DNA of 50,587 nucleotides from a virus. This document shows, one piece after another, positions 16,601 to 25,710 of this stretch; the stretch's first letter is position 1, and the number at the start of each line of letters is the position of its first letter. The translations under genes were made by a program, and so were the position numbers. The stretch lies in IMG/VR virus record IMGVR_UViG_3300017989_000155, positions 1-50,587 of that record. One strand, given 5' to 3'. Below the pieces are notes generated by a model, which made no database searches, had not been told where the DNA came from, and saw nothing but the letters and a program-made list of their open reading frames with translations.

Positions 16601-18896
16601 GTTGTGTATCTCCCAACGCCATAGCTTCATCAGCTAAACTAGATGTAGCCGACGCTAAATCAGTTGTTCCCATTGCTTGAGCTCGAGTTAAGATAGCAAA
16701 TTTAGCTTGATCTCTAGTTAATGCATATAGTGACACTTCATATCTATCAAAGGTATCCTTTAATTGAGCACCTGCAACATTCATATCACCAGCTACTTTT
16801 ACGAATAATATACTACTCTCAGTCATTTGTTGTGTATTAAAGATTACTTCTTTACCAGCTTTCCTCATTTCTTCAGTGGACATATCAACTAAGCCAAATG
16901 TAAAATTTTCTACGAAACCTCTACCCCATTGTTCAGCTACACTTCCTCCACCTTCTTTTGCTATTTCTTCCATAGTAGCAGATCTACCTGCAAATTTATC
17001 AGGATCTAATAAAGCTTCCATACCTAACATAGCTGAGCCTAATATTCCAGCTGGAGCACCTTGTTTGATACCATCCCAAAGGTTATCAAAGGCTTCATCC
17101 ATATCCTCAACACCAGCTGTTAATTGATATACATAACCAGTTACACCTTTTAAAGTACTAGCAAAGTATTTTTGTTCAGAATTTAATTCATTTATTGGTT
17201 GTAACATAGACCATAAAGCTACAGCCGCTATCACAATAGCACCTATCAATAATAAGATAGGATTAGCCATAATAATTTTGGATAACATTATTAAACCTTT
17301 ACCTAATACAGATGCACCGAATGCAGCTGCTAATTCAGACTTAAATAACGCCCAATTACTTAAAGTTAATTTTAGAGATGCAGCAGTATCCATAGTTTTA
17401 GCTAAAGCTACAGCTATAAATTTAACAATAGATGATGCTAAAATCACATTTAATAATTTATAGCCTATATATAATAATATTATAAAAGGAGATAATTTCA
17501 ATAATATATTAATTAAGGGTTTGAATATCTTATATAGTCTACCAACTATATCAGCAAAACTTCTTAAAGCTGGGACTACAGAATCCTTTACGAATGATAT
17601 AACTTTTTTGATGGTTGGTAATAATTCCTCCGCTATATCCATACCTAAAGTTTGAAACTCGTGTTTCATAAGTTCCATGGCACCATAAAGAGTATTTTGT
17701 TGAGCTGAAGCTAAAGAGGATGTAATTCCTTCAGCCATTTCATATCTTTGTGATAGATAAGCTACTGCTTCAGCATTAGCTACCAATACTGCTGCAGCAC
17801 CAGCTGTTCTGGCTCTAAACATATCAACAGCTGTACCTGCATTAAATGAGCTTTCTTGTAAGCGGAACAATACATCCATTAGGTTATTACCTAAAGGTGT
17901 TATTTCTTCCATTTCATAACCCATAGCTTGTAAAGTGTTTTGAGCTTTATCAGTGGGTTTAATTAATTTAGTTAAAATCATAGCCAATCTCTGACCAGCT
18001 TGCCCTCCAGCTAATCCTCTATCAGCTAATACTGCTAGAGCTGCGGTAGTTTCAGCTACTGATACTCCTAGAGTACCAGCTATTGGAGCTACATATTTCA
18101 TACCTTCTCTTAACTTTTCCATAGTTAAGAATGAAGTTGTAATTGCTGATGTAAATATATCAACCACTTGAGTTGCATCAGCTAATTCTAATGAAAATGC
18201 TTTTAATGTTACTGTTACTGCTTGTATAGACTGTTTTAAATCCGATTGAGTTGCTGTAGCATAATTAATGAAAGGCATTAAATCCTGTTCACCCATTTGT
18301 GATACATCATATCCTGCACTAGCTAAATCATAAAAAGCATCTATAACTTGTTGAGCTGAAAACAAAGTATGTTTACTAAGAGCTTTAGATACACCCATAA
18401 GGTGTTTTTGAACGCTTTTCATTGATGCACCAAGATAACCACTAACTGATGCTGCATTTACAGCTGCTCTTTCAAAATCAGCAAAACCTTTTATCATATC
18501 TACGAAGGCTTTTCTAACCATCATAACCATCTGTACACCAATACTGAAAGTTATATAGTGGATAATCTTACCAAAGAAAGATTGAAATGATAACATATTT
18601 TTCATCATCATTCCAAAAGTTTGTTTTGTTTGTACTGAAGTTCTAGCCATTCCTACCTGATAACCCTTTAAACCTTTTGTAACGTTTACACTTGCATTTA
18701 CTCCAGCATCTTCAAAATCCTTTAATTGACTTTCAGCTTGTTTTAATGCAGGGTTTAAACTAGAAAATCCTCCTGCACCTTTCTTCTGCATATTAACTGC
18801 GGCTTTAGAAACTTCTTTTGAGGCAGCTTGTAAACCCTGAGTTAATCCCTTTATATCAGCTTTTAAGAAGACTGTTAAATTTCCTAAACTAGTCAT
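13638..18896 (-). CDS. tail tape measure protein
   Basis: A 1752-residue protein and the clearest tail-length determinant. The N-terminal third has the TP901-type tape-measure core (FADFERAAVNAASVSGYLG, LSKHTLFSAQQVIDAFYDLA, LRRGM-like LREGMKYVAPIAGTLGVS, TAALAVLADRGLAGGQAGQR). Hydrophobic stretches follow around residues 460-500 and 540-570. The middle is long, helical and acidic (SELEVESSEAW, EEEENLVKAYMKG). The C-terminal part repeats GRNLITGLINGI, GRNIITGLANGI and GWNLIQGLINGI, then FARGGIAKGATLGVFGEAGAEALIPLE, cited here in part, which is typical of tape-measure C termini. At about 0.15 nm per residue a tail near 260 nm would be expected. No lysozyme, peptidase or pseudomurein hydrolase domain is visible, in line with a host lacking murein. 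Confidence 0.93.
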   Translation of the reverse strand: MTSLGNLTVFLKADIKGLTQGLQAASKEVSKAAVNMQKKGAGGFSSLNPALKQAESQLKDFEDAGVNASVNVTKGLKGYQVGMARTSVQTKQTFGMMMKNMLSFQSFFGKIIHYITFSIGVQMVMMVRKAFVDMIKGFADFERAAVNAASVSGYLGASMKSVQKHLMGVSKALSKHTLFSAQQVIDAFYDLASAGYDVSQMGEQDLMPFINYATATQSDLKQSIQAVTVTLKAFSLELADATQVVDIFTSAITTSFLTMEKLREGMKYVAPIAGTLGVSVAETTAALAVLADRGLAGGQAGQRLAMILTKLIKPTDKAQNTLQAMGYEMEEITPLGNNLMDVLFRLQESSFNAGTAVDMFRARTAGAAAVLVANAEAVAYLSQRYEMAEGITSSLASAQQNTLYGAMELMKHEFQTLGMDIAEELLPTIKKVISFVKDSVVPALRSFADIVGRLYKIFKPLINILLKLSPFIILLYIGYKLLNVILASSIVKFIAVALAKTMDTAASLKLTLSNWALFKSELAAAFGASVLGKGLIMLSKIIMANPILLLIGAIVIAAVALWSMLQPINELNSEQKYFASTLKGVTGYVYQLTAGVEDMDEAFDNLWDGIKQGAPAGILGSAMLGMEALLDPDKFAGRSATMEEIAKEGGGSVAEQWGRGFVENFTFGLVDMSTEEMRKAGKEVIFNTQQMTESSILFVKVAGDMNVAGAQLKDTFDRYEVSLYALTRDQAKFAILTRAQAMGTTDLASATSSLADEAMALGDTQQVKIYQDIYRALIQADGITNVYGEDLDELIEKFGPLVAWDEMFERANMDVVASEKSLISATGGVIRDVRTLTESLDFYVGKLEKWAEATFKIKSKHDDLERAERDVIEATEDLTDAMLEYGAGTSEAVDAEEDLMSAIRNRIDITEDISELEVESSEAWNLVNNALKEGEVTLHDVSRATTVLGKEEKDLLELTRDVIVAREQLIAAKAEDALWDARLAHLQKVRAEGYKYLEDRVAKLYEVQDKLFEIEYKLYKLRHDEDDQLDEMFQTLAEQGLISDEMIDKYVEMEKAEGAVLSLNHSYIQALSDLTEEEENLVKAYMKGEATEQELRNAGIANVDTFISMKDAQDDLKKATSELDAEMTPLVGDLTETGIVSSETAKQYYDLIDNAYELAAAEAKLGDKQEEVAENFEVVLSVVSQMATALMDEGESMQDIFGELTDTLGVGAMSVAEINALTGKSAEGMSDFSDEDLILAATLKMVGTQLGMYEEGMLGGDLAMQAFLVSSENTDDAQDELATSIQRVYKNLYDAEDGLITYALAMKKAEDTTNDVASATQTLMDKVDLLGTKVGINASDFLIGGEYIGDLDDATMNVSNLYITIGNAELLDKDELGEDLENIDYDELAKDAGKSAPDFWAALWQILKAISPIFMFYDILFNLLSFIDWGSLANDIATGFVNAITGVASWFMQAGRTLVDWFINGFLTIFTRIVIPIMQLPMILYSHMYTLTTKFFEWGRNLITGLINGIIGMISSLLSTITELINQIKGKFAGAITWLLSAGRNIITGLANGIRSVVSTITSTLHNVYLNIINKFTNAANWLYSAGWNLIQGLINGINAVKNRLFETLIGIRDRVVNIVKDIKKSAGDYLSGKQGIVPDFIPGIGGFARGGIAKGATLGVFGEAGAEALIPLEGANRKFGRNILETVLTEYYPEMLHQTGGIFGGGASSSVGGNGDTYTDNFNILGPVNVTGIGSVQDMSEEFKYRYRSSR

Positions 18897-18905
18897 TTAA
18901 ATCTT

Positions 18906-19226
18906 TTAATCTTGTTCTACATCAACAACTTGAATAGCATCTCTTTGGGTTATTTTCTTGTAGCCATAAGAACCACCTAGATTATGATAACCGTGCCAGA
19001 TTACTACCCATACACCTAAAGGATCAGTTTCACTTGGAGTGAAATAGTATGAATATTCTCCAACGCCATCTCTAGTAGTTGATGCATCCTCTATAAAATA
19101 AGTTCCATCGGATTTAATTACATCAACAAATGCAACACTTCCTGATGGATCTGTTAGAGTATCATTCATCTTGAAATCTATTTCGGTTTTTATGGTATTA
19201 TGCCTTTCAAATTTACTAAGACTCAT
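18906..19226 (-). CDS. small tail protein with single Ig-like domain
   Basis: A 106-residue beta-rich protein immediately upstream of the tape measure gene. The segment GVGEYSYYFTPSETDPLGVWVVIWHG has the alternating pattern of an Ig-like or A2M-type beta sandwich (Y-Y-F, then VWVVxW). The C terminus (DAIQVVDVEQD) fits a final strand. No specific family is recognised. The place between repeat protein and tape measure suggests a minor tail protein. Confidence 0.5.
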   Translation of the reverse strand: MSLSKFERHNTIKTEIDFKMNDTLTDPSGSVAFVDVIKSDGTYFIEDASTTRDGVGEYSYYFTPSETDPLGVWVVIWHGYHNLGGSYGYKKITQRDAIQVVDVEQD

Positions 19227-19261
19227 TTTTTTATCCTATTCTTTACAAACAACAAACATAT

Positions 19262-20953
19262 TTAATCTGCAGCTTCATATGATATTGAAGTTGAAAACAC
19301 TGATGAATTACTTATCGAAATATCATATAAATCTGTATTACTTATAGACATATCAAATACTGATGTATTGGTTATCCTTCTCGAGAATAAATCCGATACT
19401 GATGCAACCATATTATAAAAAGAAGAATGTGTTTGGGTGGCTGTATCTATGAATACAAACCTAAACAATCCAGCTGTTATATTATGTGAACTTGTTACAT
19501 TTTCAGTTGAAATGAGTGTATCTAATAAATATTTCTTATCAGATAATCCCTTTAGTATCGTATCCTCTATTAAATTTGATTTAAAAGTATATGATAATAT
19601 TGTATCTAGAAGATAGCTTTTTAATATGTTGGATGTAGATAATATTGCATCCTGATAATATTGACTTTCATTCTCCTTAGATAATATTGTATCTTGAAGA
19701 TACTCTGGCATACCTGTTATTGATAAGATGGTATTAGTTATGTAACTTTCCTCTACATTTAAATCTTTTAACAATACATCAGTTAAAAATTCTTTTTTTA
19801 CATTTAATTTATTTACTATTGTATCTATTGATATCCTATCAGTTCTAGCTAAACTCAATAGAGTATCAGTTGTTATTTCTTCCTCTATATCTAACAAGGT
19901 TAATAAAGTATCTAATTTATATTCTTTAGTGTTAGCTCCCATAGATAAATAAGTATCCATTAAATATGATTTTGGGATATTTATTTTTTTAGCCAACAAA
20001 TCTATAAAAGCTGATTTTGCTGAAGTTTCAGTTAATATTGTATCTATATTGTAACCTTTAGATAGAGTTTTATATAATAAAGTATCTATATCATATTCTT
20101 CTAAACTAGCTCTAGATAATATTATATCTATATTCATACCTAATTCAACTGTATGCTCTAATAAGATATCTATGAGATATTTTCTATCGACATTTAATTT
20201 ATTGAGAATAGTATCAAATTTCATATCCTTTTTGATATTTTCTCTAATTAGTATGATATCTATTGGGATATCCTTTTCTAATGATACCCTACTTAACAAT
20301 ATATCAAATAATGTATCTTTATCTACATTAAATTTCTCTAATAATGTATCCATATCTATTTTTTGCTTAACCAATACGTCTTTTAGTAATGTATCAAAAT
20401 ATAAATACTTATAAGAAAATCCATATACTAATACTAAGGATATAGCATATGAGACACTTTCTGATTGATTTTCTAAGATAGTATCTACATTTACATTCTT
20501 TTCTAATAATTTTAATAATACTGTATCTATAACCTGTTCTACTGTTAAGTTTTCTCTACTTAACATAGTATCTATATCTGAATCTACACTTCTTATTCTT
20601 TTAGCTAGCATATCTATGAGATAATTTCTAGATACACCACTCTCTAAAAGAGCATCGATAGTTATTTCATCCTTTCTTAATAAGGTTAATAAAGTATCTA
20701 TATTTATATCTTTTATTTCTGATGATTGCGTTATTACATCATTAAGGTAATTACTAGTATCCTTTCCTTCTAATAATGTATCTATTATAATATTCTTTTC
20801 TACACTAGTCCTTGATAATAAAGTGTCATAGATTACTCTACCTTTATCAAGTCTTGATAGTAATGTATCTATCAAAAACTTTTCTAGGATTGTATTAAAT
20901 CCAGATTGCCCAAATTTTCCTGTGCCAAACTTGGCTGAAGTAATTATTGCCAT
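19262..20953 (-). CDS. tandem 15-residue repeat protein (about 30 IDTLL repeats)
   Basis: A 563-residue protein that is almost entirely one repeat. After MAIITSAKFGTGKFGQSGF, about 30 copies of a 14-16-residue unit follow to about residue 480, each centred on (I/L/F)D(T/I/V)(L/I)L and followed by a charged turn, for example YLIDILLEHTVELGMN, NIDIILSRASLEEYD, KFDTILNKLNVDRKY. The C-terminal 35 residues change to a shorter repeat, ISNTSVFDM, ISNTDLYDI, ISNSSVF. I know no family with this pattern. A regular spacing of D and L every ~15 residues suggests an elongated solenoid of short helices or a rod. It lies in the adhesin block upstream of the tape measure and so may be a fibre shaft or a tail sheath-like accessory. 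Expression is from the late strand. Confidence 0.55.
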   Translation of the reverse strand: MAIITSAKFGTGKFGQSGFNTILEKFLIDTLLSRLDKGRVIYDTLLSRTSVEKNIIIDTLLEGKDTSNYLNDVITQSSEIKDINIDTLLTLLRKDEITIDALLESGVSRNYLIDMLAKRIRSVDSDIDTMLSRENLTVEQVIDTVLLKLLEKNVNVDTILENQSESVSYAISLVLVYGFSYKYLYFDTLLKDVLVKQKIDMDTLLEKFNVDKDTLFDILLSRVSLEKDIPIDIILIRENIKKDMKFDTILNKLNVDRKYLIDILLEHTVELGMNIDIILSRASLEEYDIDTLLYKTLSKGYNIDTILTETSAKSAFIDLLAKKINIPKSYLMDTYLSMGANTKEYKLDTLLTLLDIEEEITTDTLLSLARTDRISIDTIVNKLNVKKEFLTDVLLKDLNVEESYITNTILSITGMPEYLQDTILSKENESQYYQDAILSTSNILKSYLLDTILSYTFKSNLIEDTILKGLSDKKYLLDTLISTENVTSSHNITAGLFRFVFIDTATQTHSSFYNMVASVSDLFSRRITNTSVFDMSISNTDLYDISISNSSVFSTSISYEAAD

Positions 20954-20955
20954 TA

Positions 20956-22338
20956 TTAATAAACACTCGTTTTAATATAAGCTTCTGAAGGAGTAGGTCC
21001 AGCATCTGCAGCATATGTGGCATACATACCACGAACATAACCTGCATATTTATCTCCACCCATTGGATCGTCAAATGCAGGAGGTGAAGTACAAGTGGCA
21101 TTATATTGTATTGATAAACCATCAGAAGCATAAAATACACTAATATGATCATGTGTTCCACCTGCATCAGACGTTGCACCAAGAAGGTATTCAGTTGATG
21201 CAGTAACAGCAACTGGTGATGCAAATGTATGAGTTACCCATTCAGTAGTTTCTGCAGTATTATTACCTTTATGTACATCTCCAGTTTCTTGTATTAAATT
21301 CTTACTACTATCAAATAAAGCACATCTACTATCAAACTCTCCACCAGAATCAGTCCAATAATATGCATAGATACTTATGGATTCTATATTACCTCCACCA
21401 TCTCCTGCTGTTGAGGCATATAAACCTTGAGTCCTACTATCAATATGATTAGATGTACCACCTTCAGTTTGATCTCCAAACCAAGGATCTATTGATAGAG
21501 TTTCACCAGAAGATATAGCACCAAATGTTGCCCCTATTCTAAGACAATATGTAGTTTCACTGTTAGGTAAAGTTACTTCTTCTATCTTAACAAATCTATT
21601 ATTAGAGTTTCTAAATATACTATCAAATTCAAAGTGACACAATAATTTTGATTTATCATCATTATAAAAATTAAATATATAAGCATCTAAAGATGGTATA
21701 CTGGTTATCTCCATTAATTTAGTTATATCATAATCTGTATATACAAATGTACCTTCTTCACCAGGAGCCCCTGGTTCATAAGTTGTATATACTCTTACCC
21801 ATTTAATATTCTTTTGTGCATCGGATGCAAAATCAGGATTCAAGTAGAATTGATATTCAATACCAATATTCTGTAAATCAATTGGGGTTGTTATTTTAGT
21901 CTTTAATGCCTGTGGTAATCCTAAAGGCTCTGCTAATACAGCTACATCAACATCAAAGTCATTACCACCGTAGTCTATTGTACCTGTCCAACCCATCTTA
22001 CGTTCATCAGGAGCTATATTATCATTTGTTTGATGATAAGGGGTTCTTACAGTATCTGTTGTAGTTATATAGAATTTATGCCAATTATCATTTATTTTAC
22101 CCCATGCTTTCTGATAGATATAAAATAAAGGTTTATCATATGTATATGGTTGTCTTGGATACCATGTGATACACCCCAGATTCTTATGAAAACCAACAAT
22201 ATGATTTTTAGATTTGAGTCCTATCTCTTTAACTTGAGACCAAACTATATCATCCCAATTGACATCATTTAATATTGAATCATCTGTCTTTCTTATTATG
22301 ATTTGTAAATCTTCTCCTATACTTCCTAATACTTTCAT
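20956..22338 (-). CDS. adhesin-like protein with choice-of-anchor-type domain
   Basis: A 460-residue soluble beta-rich protein without signal peptide or membrane segment. The N-terminal half (GSIGEDLQIIIRKTDDS, HIVGFHKNLGCITWYPRQP, NIKWVRVYTTYEPG) is unrecognised. From about residue 280 comes ETLSIDPWFGDQTEGG followed by a jelly-roll-like domain (IESISIYAYYW, SRCALFDSSKNLIQETG, TEWVTHTF, ASTEYLLGATS). The same DPxFG-led domain appears in the membrane-anchored protein two genes upstream, so the two are paralogous in this part. The stop is 2 bp before the repeat-protein start. A virion adhesin is likely by position. Confidence 0.5.
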   Translation of the reverse strand: MKVLGSIGEDLQIIIRKTDDSILNDVNWDDIVWSQVKEIGLKSKNHIVGFHKNLGCITWYPRQPYTYDKPLFYIYQKAWGKINDNWHKFYITTTDTVRTPYHQTNDNIAPDERKMGWTGTIDYGGNDFDVDVAVLAEPLGLPQALKTKITTPIDLQNIGIEYQFYLNPDFASDAQKNIKWVRVYTTYEPGAPGEEGTFVYTDYDITKLMEITSIPSLDAYIFNFYNDDKSKLLCHFEFDSIFRNSNNRFVKIEEVTLPNSETTYCLRIGATFGAISSGETLSIDPWFGDQTEGGTSNHIDSRTQGLYASTAGDGGGNIESISIYAYYWTDSGGEFDSRCALFDSSKNLIQETGDVHKGNNTAETTEWVTHTFASPVAVTASTEYLLGATSDAGGTHDHISVFYASDGLSIQYNATCTSPPAFDDPMGGDKYAGYVRGMYATYAADAGPTPSEAYIKTSVY

Positions 22339-22339
22339 A

Positions 22340-22684
22340 TTATAACTCCCAAGAATCGTTATCTAGATATAATTCATTACCGTAACTTAACGTATCCATA
22401 TAAATTTCCCCACCACCTAAAGAAAAATTTAATTGTTTTCCAGGATCCGAAACTACTAATTTAAATGAGCCATTCTTTTGTAAATTATCATTCTTACATT
22501 TTACACTCACTGTTATACCTGAAGATGCATAATCTTGTAAATTTATCAAATATTTACCATCATTATCAGTTGTATCTGTTGTAGCTGTATCTCCTATTGC
22601 TTCAACTGTTGCACCCGAAATACCAGTAGATCCATCAGATTGATAGATATAACCATATAGTATCCACGGAAATGCCAAAGTCAT
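22340..22684 (-). CDS. small secreted-type protein with carboxypeptidase-regulatory-like Ig domain
   Basis: A 114-residue protein, overlapping its upstream neighbour by 1 bp. GYIYQSDGSTGISGATVEAI followed by GDTATTDTTDNDGKYLINLQ is the pattern of CarboxypepD_reg-like (CNA-B-like) beta-sandwich domains: a G-xV strand, then T-DxDGxY. The C terminus returns to short hydrophobic strands (GNELYLDNDSWEL). Such domains act as stalks or spacers in surface and fibre proteins. Hydrophobic N terminus (LAFPWILYGYIY) is too short to call a signal peptide. Confidence 0.55.
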   Translation of the reverse strand: MTLAFPWILYGYIYQSDGSTGISGATVEAIGDTATTDTTDNDGKYLINLQDYASSGITVSVKCKNDNLQKNGSFKLVVSDPGKQLNFSLGGGEIYMDTLSYGNELYLDNDSWEL

Positions 22685-25600
22685 TATTTACCGCCTATCT
22701 CTAAAGTTTCTGCATCAGTTACCGCTATCATAATTACATCATCTTCATGTATATCTATTGTAGGTTCCCAAAACCCTACTATAAAGAAATCATCCCAATC
22801 GTGAGTAGTTGAATTCCAATAATATATTATTTCATTAGCATCTAGAGTAGTTGTTATATGAGTATCAGCTATATCATTTGCTGTAGTTGAAGCATCATCA
22901 GTCCAACTAACATAATTTTTAGCACCACTTGTAGTAACTAAGGATACACTTCTAGTTGCAGTATAATCGATATTAGTATTTTCTAACATATCTATAGTTT
23001 GTGTACCTGAATCATCCAAATATATTTTAATTATATCAAATGTGTGTAATTCTAAATCGGTACCTGTACCATCACCATACCATAATTGCCACCAACCATG
23101 TGTTTCGTCATAGCTATCATTATTCCAGATAGCTATATATTCTGTAGAACTATCAAATCCTGTTATGTTATCGTCAAAATCACTAGCTGATATGTTACCT
23201 CCTAGATATACAAAATAATCTATACCATCATTTCTTATAGTTGCATTATAAGTAACATCTACATCAGTAATCCATGTTACATTATAATAAGTTATATTAA
23301 TATTTCCTGTAAATACTCCTTTAACTCTTATAGTTCCATTGGTTACACTACTAATGTCATCACCATTACCCGTAAGGCTACCTAATAATTCATTATTTGA
23401 TGTATCCACTATACTAAATACTGAACCGCTATCATTATCATGACCAACATAAAGTTTATCCCATGTTGTTCCCGTAAGAGTTATATCCTTACTAATGAAA
23501 TTTCCATCACTATATGTATCAGTATAGGTATATCCGGCATAAAAAGTAAAATTACGAACAGTATAGGTATAAGCTGGAGTCCAAGGATTTTCTGGAAAAT
23601 TAGTAAAAGTTAATGTATCCCCATAAGCTGAGTTATAACCTGATACACTAACAGCATTATAATAACAATTGCAAGTAGATGATGCTCTAGCAGCTAAACA
23701 ATATCTAGTACCTGCGGTTACAGATAAGGGAGTATCGAATTCAGCTTTAAACCAACTTCTTGAAGTAGTATTCCAAGTATCTGTTATTGTAGTATTACCA
23801 ATTAAGGATAAATCAGAATATAAATATAATGCAATTTTTAAATCAGTTGTTGCAACCGTAAAATCTAAATTTAGATAATAATATTTTATATCCCCTGATT
23901 TAGGGGCAATAAAGTTTGCTGAATACATATAAGAGCCAAGAGCTTTATTTGTTGCTCCTCTATGAACTTGTTTACCAAAAGTATCATCAATATCCTCACT
24001 CAAAACAAATACACCTTTACCTGAAGAAAATGTTACATTAGTACTAGTTTCTATAAATCCAATATTATTAATTGAATCATTGAAATAATCACTCCTATAT
24101 GGTGTTGTTACAAAATTACTATAAAATGTACTATTAAATACTGCATCATTTGCAGTAACCTTCATATAATATAGTTGGCTATAATCATTTAAATTGCTAG
24201 ATAAATCAACAGACACACTTTGATTTAAGATAGTAGTATTTTTACCTATATGAGTCCAAGTAGCATTATCAGTTGATATATAAAAGTCAACCGCACTATT
24301 GTTACCATCCAAATCAGTAACGGTAACATTATATATTGCTGACATACTTATGTTGGAGCCTTCATTAGCTGGAGTTGGGTTAGATATAATAGGATAAAAC
24401 TCCTCTTCATAATCAATATATGCAAGCGAATCAACTGTTGCCGATACAGAAGTATCAGCATAAAATGTATCAGGTGGAACTCCAGAATAAGGATCATGAT
24501 AATGAGATACAAGACCTGATCCACTTATGGTAGTTGACTTACCATTTTCAGTATATAGACTTATTTTATATTCAACCCCATTCTCTAATATAAATTCATT
24601 ACTAAAATTAACTTGATACCATTCTGCTGAGGAAACTGATATATCATCTAAAGTTGCAAGTAAATTATCATTACTATCATATATACAAGGCACTACATCA
24701 TAAGCATCACCTTCTACACCATAGAAATTAAATGAAACAGGAGTACCATCATTGCCAGAAAATGTTTTAGCTGTTGCTCTAATACACGCCCATATTGCAC
24801 TAGCAGAACCAGTAACTGAATCATCATCATTTCCAAAATGTGGATCAACCGTAAAACTGTTTCCAGCATTAAGGGTTTGATTGGATATTATTCTGAACCA
24901 GAAATATTCATTATCTCCAATTGTTTTTATACCATGTTTAGCATGAATTTTACCAGCTTGAACAAGGCTTTTAATATCACTAAAATTAAAAAAGACATTA
25001 TATTCTTCTGTTTCATTTGCTTGAAATGTTAATATATAATTCCACTTGGTAGAACTCTCATTAATATAATTCTTTACTCGTAAGTCTATAGCAAAACTAA
25101 AACGAAACTTCAACGCTTGAGTTGGATGGTTATTAGTAACAGTTAGATTTATTTTTTCGGATGTATTATCAATATTTGGTGTTCGCTCTATATTAAGCCA
25201 TTGATTTAGATTAGTTCCCTCCCATTCATCTAGCCATTCAAGACTTACTGGATGTTGTGCTTCAAGTTGCCACAGACTATTCTCTCTGAATAGCTTCCAG
25301 AATGTAGTTTTATTTAAATTTTTAACAACCACTCTATTACCTAAAACACTTTTATTTTCTAGAGATGGTGGATATATATAATCAAATGCTGGATCATCAA
25401 TTGGACTATCACTTGGAGTAATTGGAGGTAAATCAATATCCTCTATTAAGATAACACCAGCAGTGGATGCTGATGTAGCAAGTAATATTGCTAAACCTTT
25501 CTTTTTATTCCTTTTAACCCATTTGATTATTGGATCTTTATATAATATAATTATAATTAAAGAGGATAAAATTACACCTATTGGTATACTTATCTTCTTA

Positions 25601-25710
25601 GGTAAATCTAAATAAAATAAAGCTAATATCATCACTATTATAGATGATATAGCTATTATAGGTTTTATGAGAGTAGAACTCTTAAATAAACTATTTATTT
25701 TCTCTATCAT
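22684..25710 (-). CDS. membrane-anchored adhesin-like protein with large ectodomain
   Basis: A 1008-residue protein with three N-terminal hydrophobic helices (about residues 14-34, 41-57 and 72-89), the last two separated by a basic loop (KWVKRNKKKG). The remaining 900 residues are beta-rich and contain many N-x-S/T sequons. Recognisable units: NSFTVDPHFGNDDD plus a jelly-roll-like domain, a bacterial-Ig-like unit (PIISNPTPANEGSNISMSA, YYMKVTANDAVFNST), a choice-of-anchor-type unit (YLNLDFTVATTDLKIALYL, SVTAGTRYCLAARAS), and a C-terminal archaeal surface-protein-like part (NYVSWTDDASTTAND, EIIYYWNSTTHDWDD). A three-helix anchor is unusual for a virion adhesin. It may sit in the host membrane or at the virion tip. 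Sequons suggest exposure outside the cell. Confidence 0.55.
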   Translation of the reverse strand: MIEKINSLFKSSTLIKPIIAISSIIVMILALFYLDLPKKISIPIGVILSSLIIIILYKDPIIKWVKRNKKKGLAILLATSASTAGVILIEDIDLPPITPSDSPIDDPAFDYIYPPSLENKSVLGNRVVVKNLNKTTFWKLFRENSLWQLEAQHPVSLEWLDEWEGTNLNQWLNIERTPNIDNTSEKINLTVTNNHPTQALKFRFSFAIDLRVKNYINESSTKWNYILTFQANETEEYNVFFNFSDIKSLVQAGKIHAKHGIKTIGDNEYFWFRIISNQTLNAGNSFTVDPHFGNDDDSVTGSASAIWACIRATAKTFSGNDGTPVSFNFYGVEGDAYDVVPCIYDSNDNLLATLDDISVSSAEWYQVNFSNEFILENGVEYKISLYTENGKSTTISGSGLVSHYHDPYSGVPPDTFYADTSVSATVDSLAYIDYEEEFYPIISNPTPANEGSNISMSAIYNVTVTDLDGNNSAVDFYISTDNATWTHIGKNTTILNQSVSVDLSSNLNDYSQLYYMKVTANDAVFNSTFYSNFVTTPYRSDYFNDSINNIGFIETSTNVTFSSGKGVFVLSEDIDDTFGKQVHRGATNKALGSYMYSANFIAPKSGDIKYYYLNLDFTVATTDLKIALYLYSDLSLIGNTTITDTWNTTSRSWFKAEFDTPLSVTAGTRYCLAARASSTCNCYYNAVSVSGYNSAYGDTLTFTNFPENPWTPAYTYTVRNFTFYAGYTYTDTYSDGNFISKDITLTGTTWDKLYVGHDNDSGSVFSIVDTSNNELLGSLTGNGDDISSVTNGTIRVKGVFTGNINITYYNVTWITDVDVTYNATIRNDGIDYFVYLGGNISASDFDDNITGFDSSTEYIAIWNNDSYDETHGWWQLWYGDGTGTDLELHTFDIIKIYLDDSGTQTIDMLENTNIDYTATRSVSLVTTSGAKNYVSWTDDASTTANDIADTHITTTLDANEIIYYWNSTTHDWDDFFIVGFWEPTIDIHEDDVIMIAVTDAETLEIGGK

